DNA of 64,000 bases, taken from NCBI RefSeq assembly GCF_002778325.1, contig NZ_NESI01000009.1, forward strand, positions 62,001-126,000, given 5' to 3'. Shown here piece by piece: positions 38,839 through 47,768 of the stretch. The first letter of the stretch is position 1. The number at the start of each line of letters is the position of its first letter. The notes under the pieces were generated by a model. It was not told the DNA's origin and did no database searches. It saw only the letters and a program-made list of their open reading frames with translations. The position numbers and the translations under genes are program-made. Source of the stretch: Limnohabitans sp. B9-3. GTDB lineage: Bacteria > Pseudomonadota > Gammaproteobacteria > Burkholderiales > Burkholderiaceae_C.

Positions 38839-39402
38839 TCAGGGCTTGCTGGCTGTTGGAAAAGGCCAAGCAGCTTGCGGGTTCAGCGTGGTCTGCGCAG
38901 GGGCAGCTTTCGCAGCTTTCTTAGGGGCAGGCTTTTTAGCAGCTTTCTTCGCGGCTGGTTTTTTAGCAGCAGGCTTTTTAGCGACAGCAGCCTTGGCTAC
39001 TTTTTTCGCGGCAGGCTTGGCAGCTGGTTTAGCAGCAGGCTTGGCCGAAGCTTTTTTGGCGACTGGCTTAGCAGCAGCTTTTTTAGCAACGGGCTTTTTA
39101 GCGACAGCAGCCTTGGCTACTTTTTTCGCGGCAGGCTTGGCAGCTGGTTTAGCAGCAGGCTTGGCCGCAGCCTTTTTGGCGACGGGTTTAGCAGCAGCTT
39201 TTTTAGCAACTGGCTTAGCAGCAACAGCTTTTTTAGCGGCTGGTTTAGCAGCAGCAACTTTCTTGGCCGCTGGTTTTTTTGCAGCGACAGCTTTTTTAGC
39301 AGCTGGTTTAGCAGCGGCTACTTTCTTAGCGACGGGCTTGGAAGCCGCGACAGCTTTCTTTGCGGGGGCCTTTTTAGCGGCCGGTTTTTTTGCAGTTGCC
39401 AT
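38839..39402 (-). CDS. Histone H1-like (Lys/Ala/Pro-rich) nucleoid protein
   Basis: 187 residues made almost wholly of KKPAAKK, AAKPVAKK and AKKVAAAK repeats with hardly any acidic residue, as in bacterial histone H1 homologues of betaproteobacteria (BpH1/AlgP-like). Expected to bind DNA non-specifically. A strong AGGAGA ribosome site precedes ATG 39402. Two 40-residue blocks are tandem duplicates. The repetitive sequence leaves a long antisense open frame that is an artefact. The composition parallels the N-terminal tail of DksA at 1368. Confidence 0.88.
   Translation of the reverse strand: MATAKKPAAKKAPAKKAVAASKPVAKKVAAAKPAAKKAVAAKKPAAKKVAAAKPAAKKAVAAKPVAKKAAAKPVAKKAAAKPAAKPAAKPAAKKVAKAAVAKKPVAKKAAAKPVAKKASAKPAAKPAAKPAAKKVAKAAVAKKPAAKKPAAKKAAKKPAPKKAAKAAPAQTTLNPQAAWPFPTASKP
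38972..39211 (-). repeat. Two tandem 120-bp repeats inside the H1-like gene
   Basis: Bases 38972-39047 recur without change at 39092-39167, and the remaining part of the 120-bp unit differs by only a few bases. In protein this is a 40-residue duplication in frame. Recombination between the copies would change tail length by 40 residues. Confidence 0.85.
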
Positions 39403-39591
39403 TTATGTTCTCCTAGATCGGATTTAGATCATTGGGTGAAAACACTTCGCACTTGTTTTGTGTGCAAAGCGATTCATGGCGCTGGACCCGGGTCCAACCC
39501 CATGAACACGGTGTGTCCACCACAACGTCACGATCACGGACGTTTTGAACTGTGGCAGACAAATTAGGTGACATGTGTATCGTGAATCAAC
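39403..39591. other. Intergenic region between the H1-like gene and nrdB
   Basis: 189 bp without a gene. It should contain the H1-like promoter (minus strand). I noticed a perfect 12-bp palindrome GGACCCGGGTCC at 39488-39499 (approximate), with no T-run and no known function. Confidence 0.35.
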
Positions 39592-40797
39592 TCAGTCCCA
39601 AGACAAAGCACCACCCGTTTGGTACTCGATCACGCGGGTTTCGAAGAAGTTGCGTTCTTTTTTCAGGTCGATCATTTCGCTCATCCAAGGGAAAGGGTTT
39701 TCCTCATTGGGGAAAAGCGCTTCCAAACCGATTTGCGTGGCGCGGCGGTTGGCGATGTAGCGCAGATAACCTTTGAACATCGATGCATTCAAGCCCAGCA
39801 CGCCACGGGGCATGGTGTCTTCTGCATAGCGGTATTCGAGCTCAACAGCTTGCATGAACAAAGCGTTGATTTCGGCTTTGAACTCGGCTGTCCACAAATG
39901 TGGGTTTTCCAGTTTGATCTGGTTGATCAAATCGATGCCAAAGTTGCAGTGCATGGACTCGTCACGCAAGATGTATTGGTATTGCTCTGCAGCACCGGTC
40001 ATCTTGTTTTGGCGACCTAAGGCCAAGATTTGAGTGAAGCCCACATAGAAGAACAAACCTTCCATCAAGCATGCAAACACGATCAAGGACTTCAAGAGTG
40101 TCTGATCGGTTTCGGGTGTGCCGGTGTGGAAGTTGGGGTCCATGATCGCGTCGATGAACGGGATCAAGAACTCGTCTTTGTCGCGGATGGATTTGACTTC
40201 GTGGTATGCGTTGAAGATCTCGCCATCGTCTAAGCCCAAAGACTCGACGATGTATTGGTAAGCGTGTGTGTGGATCGCTTCTTCAAACGCTTGACGCAAC
40301 AAAAACTGACGGCACTCAGGTGCGGTGATGTGGCGGTAGGTGCCCAACACGATGTTGTTGGCGGCCAATGAATCGGCGGTCACGAAGAAGCCGAGGTTGC
40401 GCATGATCAAGCGACGCTCATCATCGGTCAAACCATTCGGGTCTTTCCACAAGGCGATGTCACGTGTCATGTTCACTTCTTGCGGCATCCAGTGGTTAGC
40501 GCAAGTCGCGAGGTATTTTTCCCATGCCCATTTGTATTTGAAAGGCACCAGCTGATTGACGTCGGTTTGGCCGTTGATGATGCGCTTGTCTGCAGCAGTC
40601 ACACGGCGTGTGCTGGGCTTAGCTGCGGCAGTTGAGGGAGTTGGCGCTGGTGCACCATCGTTCAATGTGCGTGCCGCTGCTACAGGCTGAGCATCAGGTG
40701 TCGCAGAAAGAGGTGGGAATTCCATCGAGCGGTTGGGTAAACCGCTGGCAAGAGGTGATGGCGATGAGGGCTTGATTTCTTCGTCCCAGGTCAACAT
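39592..40797 (-). CDS. nrdB: Class Ia ribonucleotide reductase, beta subunit
   Basis: 401-residue ferritin-like diiron protein providing the tyrosyl radical for NrdA. Metal ligands lie in [29 protein letters not shown] and [11 protein letters not shown]. The C-terminus ([17 protein letters not shown]) is the NrdA-docking tail. The first 65 residues are a Pro/Ala-rich extension not seen in E. coli NrdB. Transcribed after nrdA with a 93-bp gap. Confidence 0.96.
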   Translation of the reverse strand: MLTWDEEIKPSSPSPLASGLPNRSMEFPPLSATPDAQPVAAARTLNDGAPAPTPSTAAAKPSTRRVTAADKRIINGQTDVNQLVPFKYKWAWEKYLATCANHWMPQEVNMTRDIALWKDPNGLTDDERRLIMRNLGFFVTADSLAANNIVLGTYRHITAPECRQFLLRQAFEEAIHTHAYQYIVESLGLDDGEIFNAYHEVKSIRDKDEFLIPFIDAIMDPNFHTGTPETDQTLLKSLIVFACLMEGLFFYVGFTQILALGRQNKMTGAAEQYQYILRDESMHCNFGIDLINQIKLENPHLWTAEFKAEINALFMQAVELEYRYAEDTMPRGVLGLNASMFKGYLRYIANRRATQIGLEALFPNEENPFPWMSEMIDLKKERNFFETRVIEYQTGGALSWD

Positions 40798-40890
40798 AAA
40801 AATTTTTCCAATGCTTGAATTATGGATGCAAGAAAGTGAATCGCAAAGCGATCACGAACTTCCTTGCAAATATTGTTGTGCAATTACAAA

Positions 40891-43806
40891 TTACTGACAG
40901 GACTCGCAGGTGGGATCGTCCACGCCGCAGAACGCGATGTCAGTGGCGGGGATGGCATTCATCTGCGCTTGCGCTGCAGCGGCAGCGGCTTCAAGCGCTG
41001 TCATGCCGCTTGATGCAGGACCTGACGAAACCGAGTTGTGAGAGCCTGCTTGCACGGTTGATTTTTCGACTTGTTGTGCGCTGGACGTGCGGAGGTAGTA
41101 GGTGGTTTTTAAGCCACGCAACCAAGCGAGTTTGTAAGTCTCATCGAGCTTCTTACCGGACGCACCTGCCATGTAGATGTTGAGCGACTGCGCTTGGTCA
41201 ATCCACTTTTGACGACGCGATGCGGCTTCAACCAACCAAGTAGGTTCCACTTCGAACGCCGTGGCATACAAGGCTTTGATTTCTTGCGGCACGCGGTCGA
41301 TAGGGCGCAGTGAGCCGTCGAAGTGTTTCAGGTCCATGACCATCACGTCGTCCCACAAACCTAAACGCTTCAAGTCGCGCACCAAGTAGTTGTTGATGAC
41401 CGTGAATTCACCAGACAAATTGGACTTGACCGACAAGTTGCCAAAGCAAGGCTCGATGGAGGCGTCCACGCCAATGATGTTGGAAATGGTAGCGGTGGGT
41501 GCGATGGCCACACAGTTGGAGTTACGCATGCCATCTTTGGCAATCTTGGCACGCAGTGCGTCCCAATCCATGGTCTTGGAGCGATCCATTTCTAAGTAGC
41601 CACCACGCGCTTCGGTCAGCAAGTCGATCGAGTCCAGAGGCAAGATGCCTTTGTCCCACAACGAGCCTTTGTAGCTGGCGTATTTGCCGCGCTCTTTGGC
41701 CAATTCGCTGGACGCCCAGTAGGCGTAATAACAAACGGCTTCCATTGAACGGTCTGCAAACTCCACCGCTTCTTGCGAGGCGTAAGGCACACGCATGGCG
41801 TACAAGCTGTCTTGGAAAGACATGATGCCCATGCCCACAGGACGGTGGCGCAGGTTGGAGTCGCGTGCCTTCTTGACGGCGTAGTAGTTGATGTCGATCA
41901 CGTTGTCGAGCATGCGCATGGCCACATTGATGGTGCGCTTGAGTTTGTCGTGATCGAGCTCTTTACCGTTGGGGCCGTCTTTCAAGTGTTGAGACAAGTT
42001 GACGGAGCCCAAATTACATACCGCAGTTTCGGTGTCGCTGGTGTTGAGCGTGATCTCGGTACAGAGGTTGGATGAATGCACCACGCCCACGTGTTGTTGG
42101 GGTGAACGCACGTTGCATGGGTCTTTGAAGGTGATCCATGGGTGGCCGGTTTCAAACAACATCGTCAACATCTTGCGCCACATGTCGGTGGCTTGCACGG
42201 TTTTGCTGGGTTTGATTTCGCCGCGCTTGGCTTTTTCTTCGTAGGCCACGTAAGCTTTTTCGAAGGGGGCGCCGAACAGGTCGTGCAAATCAGGCACATC
42301 AGAAGGTGAGAACAAGGTCCACTCACCTTTCTCCATCACACGACGCATGAACAAGTCAGGGATCCAGTTGGCGGTGTTCATGTCGTGGGTACGACGGCGG
42401 TCGTCGCCGGTGTTTTTGCGCAACTCGAGGAACTCTTCGATGTCCAAGTGCCAGGTTTCGAGGTAGGTACACACCGCGCCTTTGCGCTTGCCGCCTTGGT
42501 TCACCGCCACAGCTGTGTCGTTGACCACTTTCAAGAAAGGCACCACGCCTTGTGATTCGCCATTGGTGCCCTTAATGTGGCTGCCCAAAGCGCGCACGCG
42601 GGTCCAGTCGTTGCCCAAGCCGCCAGCAAATTTAGACAGCAAGGCGTTTTCTTTGATCAACTCGTAGATTCCGTCCAAATGGTCAGGCACAGTGGACAAG
42701 TAGCAGCTGGAGAGTTGCGAACGCAACGTGCCACTGTTGAACAGGGTGGGCGTGCTGGACATGAAGTCGAACGAGGACAGCACTTCGTAGAACTCAATCG
42801 CACGGGCTTCGCGGTCGATTTCGTTCAGCGACAGGCCCATGGCCACGCGCATGAAGAAGGCTTGTGGCAGCTCGATGCGTGTTTTGCGCACATGCAAGAA
42901 GTAGCGGTCATAGAGCGTTTGCAGGCCGAGGTAGTCAAATTGCAAATCGCGGTCTGCTTTGAGGGCCTGGCCCAAGCGCTCCAAGTCGAACTGAAGCATC
43001 TTGTCGTCGAGCAAGTCGTTCTCGACGCCTTTTTTGATGAACTGAGGGAAGTATTCGGCGTAATGCTGACCCATGTCGGCGTGCAGTACTTCTTTGCCAA
43101 GCACTTCTTTGGCGATGGTGTGCATCAACAAGCGTGCAGTGGCGTAGGTGTAGTCAGGGTCTTTTTCGATCAGGGTACGGGTGGCCAAGATGGCCGCTTT
43201 GTACACCTCGTCCATGGGCACACCGTCGTACAGGTTGCGCATGGTTTCGGCCAAGATCGGCGCGGGTTTGACGTCAGCACCCAAGCCAGCGCAGGCGTCG
43301 TTGATCAGACGTTGCAGGTGTGGCACATCCAATGGCACACGCTGACCGTCATCGATCACATGCAGCTCAGGTGCTGCAGGCGCTGCTTGTTCTTTGGTGT
43401 GCGCACGTTCTTGGGTGCGACGTTCACGGTAGAGCACGTAAGCACGGGCAATTTCGTGGTGGCCACCGCGCATCAAGCCCAATTCTGCTTGGTCTTGCAC
43501 ATCTTCAATGTGGAAGGTGCCGCCGCCTGGACGTGAGCGCATCAAGGCGCGCACCACGTTTTGAGTCAACACATCGACGGTTTCGCGCACGCTGGCAGAG
43601 GCGGCGCCTTGTGTGCCGTGTACCGCCAAAAAGGCTTTCATCATGGCCACGGCAATCTTGGCCGGCTCAAAAGGCACCACGGCGCCGTTGCGACGGATGA
43701 TTTGGTAGTGGGCCAAGCTGTTGTGGGTGTCCATCACGGCGCGGTCTTGCGCGACGGGCGCGTGTTGAGCGGTGATGGCGGAATGGGTTTGTGCTGCGGT
43801 TTGCAT
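40891..43806 (-). CDS. nrdA: Class Ia ribonucleotide reductase, alpha subunit
   Basis: 971 residues, of the longer type as in Pseudomonas. An ATP-cone ([26 protein letters not shown]) opens the protein, followed by the catalytic barrel with [39 protein letters not shown] and [19 protein letters not shown]. The C-terminal CESCQ delivers electrons from thioredoxin. I choose ATG 43806, preceded by AAGGAAGA; in-frame ATGs at 43848 and 43950 have no site, and 43950 lies inside the operator. Controlled by two NrdR boxes. Confidence 0.96.
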   Translation of the reverse strand: MQTAAQTHSAITAQHAPVAQDRAVMDTHNSLAHYQIIRRNGAVVPFEPAKIAVAMMKAFLAVHGTQGAASASVRETVDVLTQNVVRALMRSRPGGGTFHIEDVQDQAELGLMRGGHHEIARAYVLYRERRTQERAHTKEQAAPAAPELHVIDDGQRVPLDVPHLQRLINDACAGLGADVKPAPILAETMRNLYDGVPMDEVYKAAILATRTLIEKDPDYTYATARLLMHTIAKEVLGKEVLHADMGQHYAEYFPQFIKKGVENDLLDDKMLQFDLERLGQALKADRDLQFDYLGLQTLYDRYFLHVRKTRIELPQAFFMRVAMGLSLNEIDREARAIEFYEVLSSFDFMSSTPTLFNSGTLRSQLSSCYLSTVPDHLDGIYELIKENALLSKFAGGLGNDWTRVRALGSHIKGTNGESQGVVPFLKVVNDTAVAVNQGGKRKGAVCTYLETWHLDIEEFLELRKNTGDDRRRTHDMNTANWIPDLFMRRVMEKGEWTLFSPSDVPDLHDLFGAPFEKAYVAYEEKAKRGEIKPSKTVQATDMWRKMLTMLFETGHPWITFKDPCNVRSPQQHVGVVHSSNLCTEITLNTSDTETAVCNLGSVNLSQHLKDGPNGKELDHDKLKRTINVAMRMLDNVIDINYYAVKKARDSNLRHRPVGMGIMSFQDSLYAMRVPYASQEAVEFADRSMEAVCYYAYWASSELAKERGKYASYKGSLWDKGILPLDSIDLLTEARGGYLEMDRSKTMDWDALRAKIAKDGMRNSNCVAIAPTATISNIIGVDASIEPCFGNLSVKSNLSGEFTVINNYLVRDLKRLGLWDDVMVMDLKHFDGSLRPIDRVPQEIKALYATAFEVEPTWLVEAASRRQKWIDQAQSLNIYMAGASGKKLDETYKLAWLRGLKTTYYLRTSSAQQVEKSTVQAGSHNSVSSGPASSGMTALEAAAAAAQAQMNAIPATDIAFCGVDDPTCESCQ

Positions 43807-43918
43807 ATCGTTGTTCTTCCTTGCTTCGGGGTCAGTGGCGTGGGTCATGGGGCGCGCTGTTGCGCATTCAAAACCTGCTGCGCGGCGTCTTTGGATGAGA
43901 CAACTGCGCCAACACCAC

Positions 43919-43934
43919 ACACTATATCTGGTGT
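43919..43934 (-). promoter_or_regulatory. NrdR box 1 overlapping the nrdA -10
   Basis: ACACTATATCTGGTGT matches the NrdR consensus (ACAC-TATAT-GTGT pattern, 16 bp) and covers the nrdA -10 TATAGT (43926-43921 on the minus strand). Confidence 0.85.
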
Positions 43935-43950
43935 TCGAGGGTGTGTCCAA
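43921..43950 (-). promoter_or_regulatory. nrdA promoter
   Basis: Minus strand TTGGAC (43950-43945) and TATAGT (43926-43921) with 18 bp between. Transcription would begin near 43914, giving a leader of about 108 nt. The promoter is enclosed by NrdR boxes. Confidence 0.65.
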
Positions 43951-43966
43951 ACACTACCGGTAGTGT
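43951..43966 (-). promoter_or_regulatory. NrdR box 2 upstream of the nrdA -35
   Basis: ACACTACCGGTAGTGT is a perfect 16-bp palindrome of NrdR type, 32 bp (three helical turns) from box 1, the spacing NrdR tandem sites normally show. Confidence 0.85.
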
Positions 43967-44197
43967 TTGTGTGTCAATTCGTATTCAATTTTATTTTGTG
44001 AAAATCGCAGGCGGACTACAGGGCGTTTGACGATGCAGCGTGGGCCCTATGTGGGTGGGGAATTGATGGATAAGACCTTGATTTCAAGCGCTCTTCGGCA
44101 TGATTTGGGCTGCAAAAGCCCATGCCTTCTCACCTTGATTTTTTGATGCACAAACTCTGTGCAGCATCAAGCGTGTGTATATTTTTTTCGCGCTTGG
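43967..44197. other. Intergenic region between nrdA promoter and ampD
   Basis: 231 bp with no gene, RNA or repeat that I can support. Confidence 0.5.
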
Positions 44198-44782
44198 CTA
44201 AAGAAAACTATTTTTCGGGAAATAACGTGCGTCCCAGCCCAAGCTTCGGCGCAAAAGTGGCCAATCAAAGCCTGCACCTGGGTCCTGCTTGCGTCCCGCT
44301 GCCACATGTTCGTGGCCCGCGATATGTTGCGCTGGGTAGTGTTGGGCAATGGCTGCACACACGCTGCTGAGCGTGTCGTATTGCTCAGGCTCAAAGGTTT
44401 GACCTTCCAAACCTTCCAGCTCTAGGCCAATGGAATGGTCGTTGCAGTTGTCACGTCCTAAATAGTGCGACTTGCCCGCATGCCAAGCGCGGTCGTCACA
44501 ACTGACAAACTGAATCAGGGCGCCGTCACGGCGAATGAAAAAGTGCGCGGACACTTCCATGCCACGAATTTTTTCAAAATAAGGGTGCACATCCCAATCT
44601 AAGGTGTTGGTGAAAAGTGAGGCCACTTCTGGCCCGCCGTATTGGCCGGGTGGCAGGCTGATGGAATGGATCACCATCAAGTCCGCACGAACGCCTGATG
44701 GACGCGGTCCAAAGTTGGGGGAGGGCGTGTGTTGCGCAAAGTTGTACCAGCCGGCGCGCCACAAGGGGGTGTCAGCAGACAT
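44198..44782 (-). CDS. ampD: 1,6-anhydro-N-acetylmuramyl-L-alanine amidase AmpD
   Basis: 194-residue cytoplasmic zinc amidase of the PGRP/amidase_2 family; it removes peptides from anhydro-muropeptides during recycling. The N-terminus SPNFGPRP-SGVRADLMVIHSISLPPGQYGG, HFFIRRDGALIQFVSCDDRAWHAG and the C-terminal AAGRKQDPGAGFDW (zinc and catalytic residues) fit AmpD. Precursor of the Mpl step. Overlaps or abuts the PP0621-like gene upstream (3-bp gap). Confidence 0.95.
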   Translation of the reverse strand: MSADTPLWRAGWYNFAQHTPSPNFGPRPSGVRADLMVIHSISLPPGQYGGPEVASLFTNTLDWDVHPYFEKIRGMEVSAHFFIRRDGALIQFVSCDDRAWHAGKSHYLGRDNCNDHSIGLELEGLEGQTFEPEQYDTLSSVCAAIAQHYPAQHIAGHEHVAAGRKQDPGAGFDWPLLRRSLGWDARYFPKNSFL

Positions 44783-44785
44783 GCA

Positions 44786-45028
44786 TCAGCCTTCTTGGCG
44801 CTGTCGATGCGCCTCGCTGCAATACACGCCTTGTGCGCCTTGTATGGCCTCTGATTCAGGCAAATGCACGCCGCAATGCGCACAGGGCGTCATCACTTGT
44901 GGGCCTGACTCGGAGCTACGCCCAGTTGCGTCTGTTTTTTGACGTGTTTGATGGGCAGGCGCTTTGCGTTGTTGGCGAATCCACCAAATGCCTGCGACTA
45001 TGACGACCAGCCAGATCAGGTACTTCAT
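44786..45028 (-). CDS. Small membrane-anchored PP0621-family protein
   Basis: 80 residues. One N-terminal membrane helix (MKYLIWLVVIVAGIWWI), a basic linker and a CxxC...C zinc-ribbon-like end (PCAHCGVHLPESEA...YCSEAHR). Start ATG 45028 overlaps the stop of ccsA by 4 bp; a longer frame reaching 45181 lies within ccsA. The ccsA-PP0621-ampD order recurs in betaproteobacteria; the function is unknown. Confidence 0.8.
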   Translation of the reverse strand: MKYLIWLVVIVAGIWWIRQQRKAPAHQTRQKTDATGRSSESGPQVMTPCAHCGVHLPESEAIQGAQGVYCSEAHRQRQEG

Positions 45029-45840
45029 GCCACGCGGCCCAACACCACTTCCACCACAAACCGCGAGCCCGCATAGCCCAGCAGCAGCAAGCCCGCTCCC
45101 GCATACAACACCCGCACAGCCTTGCGACCCCGCCAGCCAAAGCGGCTGCGCCCTACCAGCAACACGGCAAACGTGAACCACGAGAGCAGAGAAAACACAG
45201 TTTTATGGTCCCAGCGCCACGCCGCTTTGGCACCGTACAAGCTGTCGCCAAACAGCCAGCCCGCGGCCAGTGTGGCGGTGAGCAAGATAAATCCAGCTTT
45301 GACAAAACGGAAAGTGAGTCGCTCCAGGGTCAACAACGGCAAGCCCACCGCCGTGTCAGCGCTGGCCATGCGCATGCTCTTCTCTGCCCGGGTCATCAAC
45401 CATGCATGTACCACGGCAGCGGCAAACAAACCATAAGACGCCACGCCCAAGGCCAAGTGCATGGGCAACCAAGGTGATGCCGCCGTGTGCAGCGGTGAAC
45501 CAGGGAAAAAAGCGGCGAGCAACACAACGGCCGCCCCCAAGCCCGTCATGGTCCAACGTGTGCGTAGTTGCGGAAACCAGTGTTGCTCCAGCACATAAAA
45601 GGTCAGCATCAACCAAGTGGTGACCGACAGCGCGGGTGCAAAGCCGAAGCGCATCCCCTCGGGTTGAGGCGCAAACAGTGCAAAAACCAAACCCAAGCCG
45701 TGCAGCGTCAATGGGCCCCACATCAGTCGATGGCCACGGCCGACAGACAAACGTGGGCCGATCAACGCTGTCAACGCGTAGGCCGTGGCAGTCAAGAGGC
45801 TGAGCCACAGAGTGACGGAGAAGTCGCTGGCTAAAATCAT
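45025..45840 (-). CDS. CcsA/YpjD-like cytochrome c assembly-type inner-membrane protein
   Basis: 271 residues with about eight hydrophobic spans. The CcsA/CcmC-type heme-handling region includes PWLPMHLALGVASYGLFAAAVVHAWLMTRAEK, and the second conserved His lies in WRWDHKTVFSLLSWFTFAVLLVGR. Such YpjD proteins sit divergent to ffh across proteobacteria. Their role in cytochrome maturation is plausible, not shown. TAAACT lies 6 nt before the ATG and there is no Shine-Dalgarno. Confidence 0.85.
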   Translation of the reverse strand: MILASDFSVTLWLSLLTATAYALTALIGPRLSVGRGHRLMWGPLTLHGLGLVFALFAPQPEGMRFGFAPALSVTTWLMLTFYVLEQHWFPQLRTRWTMTGLGAAVVLLAAFFPGSPLHTAASPWLPMHLALGVASYGLFAAAVVHAWLMTRAEKSMRMASADTAVGLPLLTLERLTFRFVKAGFILLTATLAAGWLFGDSLYGAKAAWRWDHKTVFSLLSWFTFAVLLVGRSRFGWRGRKAVRVLYAGAGLLLLGYAGSRFVVEVVLGRVA

Positions 45841-45846
45841 GCGACA

Positions 45847-45852
45847 AGTTTA
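45847..45852 (-). promoter_or_regulatory. Candidate -10 box 6 nt before ccsA
   Basis: Minus-strand TAAACT (45852-45847) ends 6 nt before ATG 45840. The fit to the consensus is only moderate (4/6). Confidence 0.3.
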
Positions 45853-45897
45853 GCGTTTTGCTTGGACTCCCTCACTTTGCCCAAACAAGGGTTCTAT

Positions 45898-47292
45898 ATG
45901 GCCTCAGCTCTCACCGACAAACTCTCGCGCCTCGTCAAACAGATCAGCGGACAGGCCCGCATCACCGAGAGCAACGTGGCCGACATGTTGCGCGAGGTCC
46001 GCATGGCCTTGCTCGAAGCCGACGTGGCCTTGCCCGTGGTGCGCGACTTCATTGCACGCGTCAAAGAAAAAGCGCTGGGCCAAGAAGTCATTGGCTCTTT
46101 GCAGCCCGGTCAGGCCTTGGTGGCCATCGTCAACAAAGAGTTGACGGCCACCATGGGCGAAGGCGTCAGCGACTTGAACCTCGCCGCCCAACCCCCCGCC
46201 GTCATTTTGATGGCCGGTTTGCAAGGTGCCGGTAAAACCACCACCACCGCCAAGCTGGCACGTTGGCTCATCAACCAGCGCAAAAAGAAAGTGCTGACCG
46301 TTTCTGGCGACGTGTACCGCCCTGCGGCCATTGAGCAGCTCAAAACCGTGACCGCTCAAGCCGGTGCTGAATGGTTCCCAAGCTCTCCCGATCAAAAGCC
46401 CGAAGACATTGCCCGCGCCGCCCTCGACTACGCCCGCAAGCACTACTTCGATGTGTTGCTGGTCGACACCGCCGGTCGCTTGGCCATTGACGAAGCCTTG
46501 ATGGCCGAGATCAAAACCCTGCACCGCGTGTTGAACCCCGTTGAAACCTTGTTCGTGGTGGACGCCATGCAAGGTCAAGATGCCATCAACACCGCCAAGG
46601 CCTTCAGTGAAGCCTTGCCTTTGACGGGCATCGTGCTCACCAAACTCGACGGCGACTCACGGGGTGGTGCCGCACTGTCGGTGCGACAAATCACCGGTGC
46701 GCCCATCAAGTTTGCGGGTACCAGTGAGAAGCTGGATGGCTTGGAGCTGTTCGATGCTGCACGTCACGCCGGTCGCGTGCTGGGCATGGGCGACATCTTG
46801 GCCTTGGTCGAGCAAGTCACCGCGGGTGTGGACATGCAAGCCGCGCAAAAGTTGGCCGACAAGGTCAAGCGCGGTGATGCGTTTGACCTCAACGACTTTT
46901 TGTCTCAAATTCAGCAGATGCGCCAAATGGGTGGTTTGTCCAGCCTGATGGACAAATTGCCCACACAAATGGCTGCCAAAGCCGGTCAAGTTGACATGGA
47001 CAAGGCCGAAAAAGACATTGGCCGCAAGCAAGGCATCATCCACAGCATGACGCCGCAAGAACGCAGCAAACCCGACCTCATCAAAGCCACCCGCAAACGC
47101 CGCATTGCCGCTGGCGCAGGCGTTCAGGTGCAAGACGTGAACCGCATGCTCAAAGAGTTTGAGCAAATGCAAGACATGATGAAGAAGATGAGCGGCGGCG
47201 GCCTGATGAAGATGATGAAAAAACTGGGTGGCATGAAGGGGATGAAGGGCATGCCTGGCATGGGCGGTGGCGGCTTTCCTGGCATGCGCTAA
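45898..47292 (+). CDS. ffh: Signal recognition particle protein Ffh
   Basis: 464 residues. N domain, then the G domain with GLQGAGKTTTTAKLA, DTAGRLAIDEALM and TKLDGDSRGGAALS. The C-terminal Met-rich M domain (MRQMGGLSSLMDKL...MMKKMSGGGLMKMMKKLGG) binds 4.5S RNA and signal sequences. It targets membrane proteins to FtsY and SecYEG. ATG 45898 after CAAGGG is the family start; an ATG at 45862 would add 12 unlikely residues. Confidence 0.97.
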   Translation: MASALTDKLSRLVKQISGQARITESNVADMLREVRMALLEADVALPVVRDFIARVKEKALGQEVIGSLQPGQALVAIVNKELTATMGEGVSDLNLAAQPPAVILMAGLQGAGKTTTTAKLARWLINQRKKKVLTVSGDVYRPAAIEQLKTVTAQAGAEWFPSSPDQKPEDIARAALDYARKHYFDVLLVDTAGRLAIDEALMAEIKTLHRVLNPVETLFVVDAMQGQDAINTAKAFSEALPLTGIVLTKLDGDSRGGAALSVRQITGAPIKFAGTSEKLDGLELFDAARHAGRVLGMGDILALVEQVTAGVDMQAAQKLADKVKRGDAFDLNDFLSQIQQMRQMGGLSSLMDKLPTQMAAKAGQVDMDKAEKDIGRKQGIIHSMTPQERSKPDLIKATRKRRIAAGAGVQVQDVNRMLKEFEQMQDMMKKMSGGGLMKMMKKLGGMKGMKGMPGMGGGGFPGMR

Positions 47293-47310
47293 ACCTTCAA
47301 ACTAAGCCTC

Positions 47311-47341
47311 CACACGGCTCGGCCCTGACCTAGGCCGTGTG
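47311..47341 (+). terminator. Hairpin between ffh and the ferredoxin gene
   Basis: CACACGGC (47311-47318) pairs with GCCGTGTG (47334-47341) over 8 bp, with a GC-rich inner part that can extend the stem. It lacks a proper T-run, so its strength as terminator is uncertain; it lies between converging genes. Confidence 0.5.
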
Positions 47342-47349
47342 ACGCGTCT

Positions 47350-47679
47350 TCAATATTGGCTGGCCGGCAAATCGATCTGCATGCCATTCATGCCTTCGGT
47401 CAGTTTGATCTGACACGACAAGCGGCTGTTGGCTTGGCGCGCACAGGCCGCAAAGTCGAGCATGCCGTCCTCGTCGTCGGTGATGGCCGGCAATTGACTC
47501 AACCACGGCTCACGCACCATCACATGGCAGGTGGCGCAGGTCAGGGTACCCCCGCAATCGGCGGCCACGCCTTCAATGTCGGCGGCCAAGGCGGCTTTCA
47601 TCAAAGTTTGGCCGGGTTTGGCAGTGATGGTTGTGCCTTGGGTGTCGGCGGCGTTTTCAAAAATAACAAGTTCAATCAT
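47350..47679 (-). CDS. [2Fe-2S] ferredoxin, adrenodoxin/putidaredoxin type
   Basis: 109 residues. Cluster cysteines are C-x5-C-x2-C in ADCGGTLTCATCH and a fourth in LSCQIKLTEGMNGMQIDLP, which resembles ferredoxins serving monooxygenases and Rieske oxygenases. ATG 47679 gives MIELVIFENA, the normal N-terminus. It is 89 bp downstream of the glutamine-synthetase-like gene on the same strand, so it is a likely electron donor for the Rieske oxygenase of the same operon (inference). No reductase gene is present nearby. Confidence 0.9.
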   Translation of the reverse strand: MIELVIFENAADTQGTTITAKPGQTLMKAALAADIEGVAADCGGTLTCATCHVMVREPWLSQLPAITDDEDGMLDFAACARQANSRLSCQIKLTEGMNGMQIDLPASQY

Positions 47680-47768
47680 GGGGGTCTCGCGGGGTCTTAA
47701 GGCGTCTGTTGAAAGCTGTTTGTTGATGGCGGTCTGCTGCGCCATTGTCGTGGCGGTGTTGGGGTGGC

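Noticed and set aside
38846-39427. Long antisense frames on the plus strand over the H1-like gene
   Set aside because: They are the complement of Lys/Ala codon repeats (Phe/Leu/Ala-rich), with no ribosome site and no plausible product.
39484-39499. GGACCCGGGTCC palindrome as an operator
   Set aside because: A lone GC-rich 12-mer with no matching factor or second copy in the window; could be chance.
42577-43536. 319-codon plus-strand frame within nrdA
   Set aside because: Antisense shadow of nrdA; no start signal and no recognisable motif.
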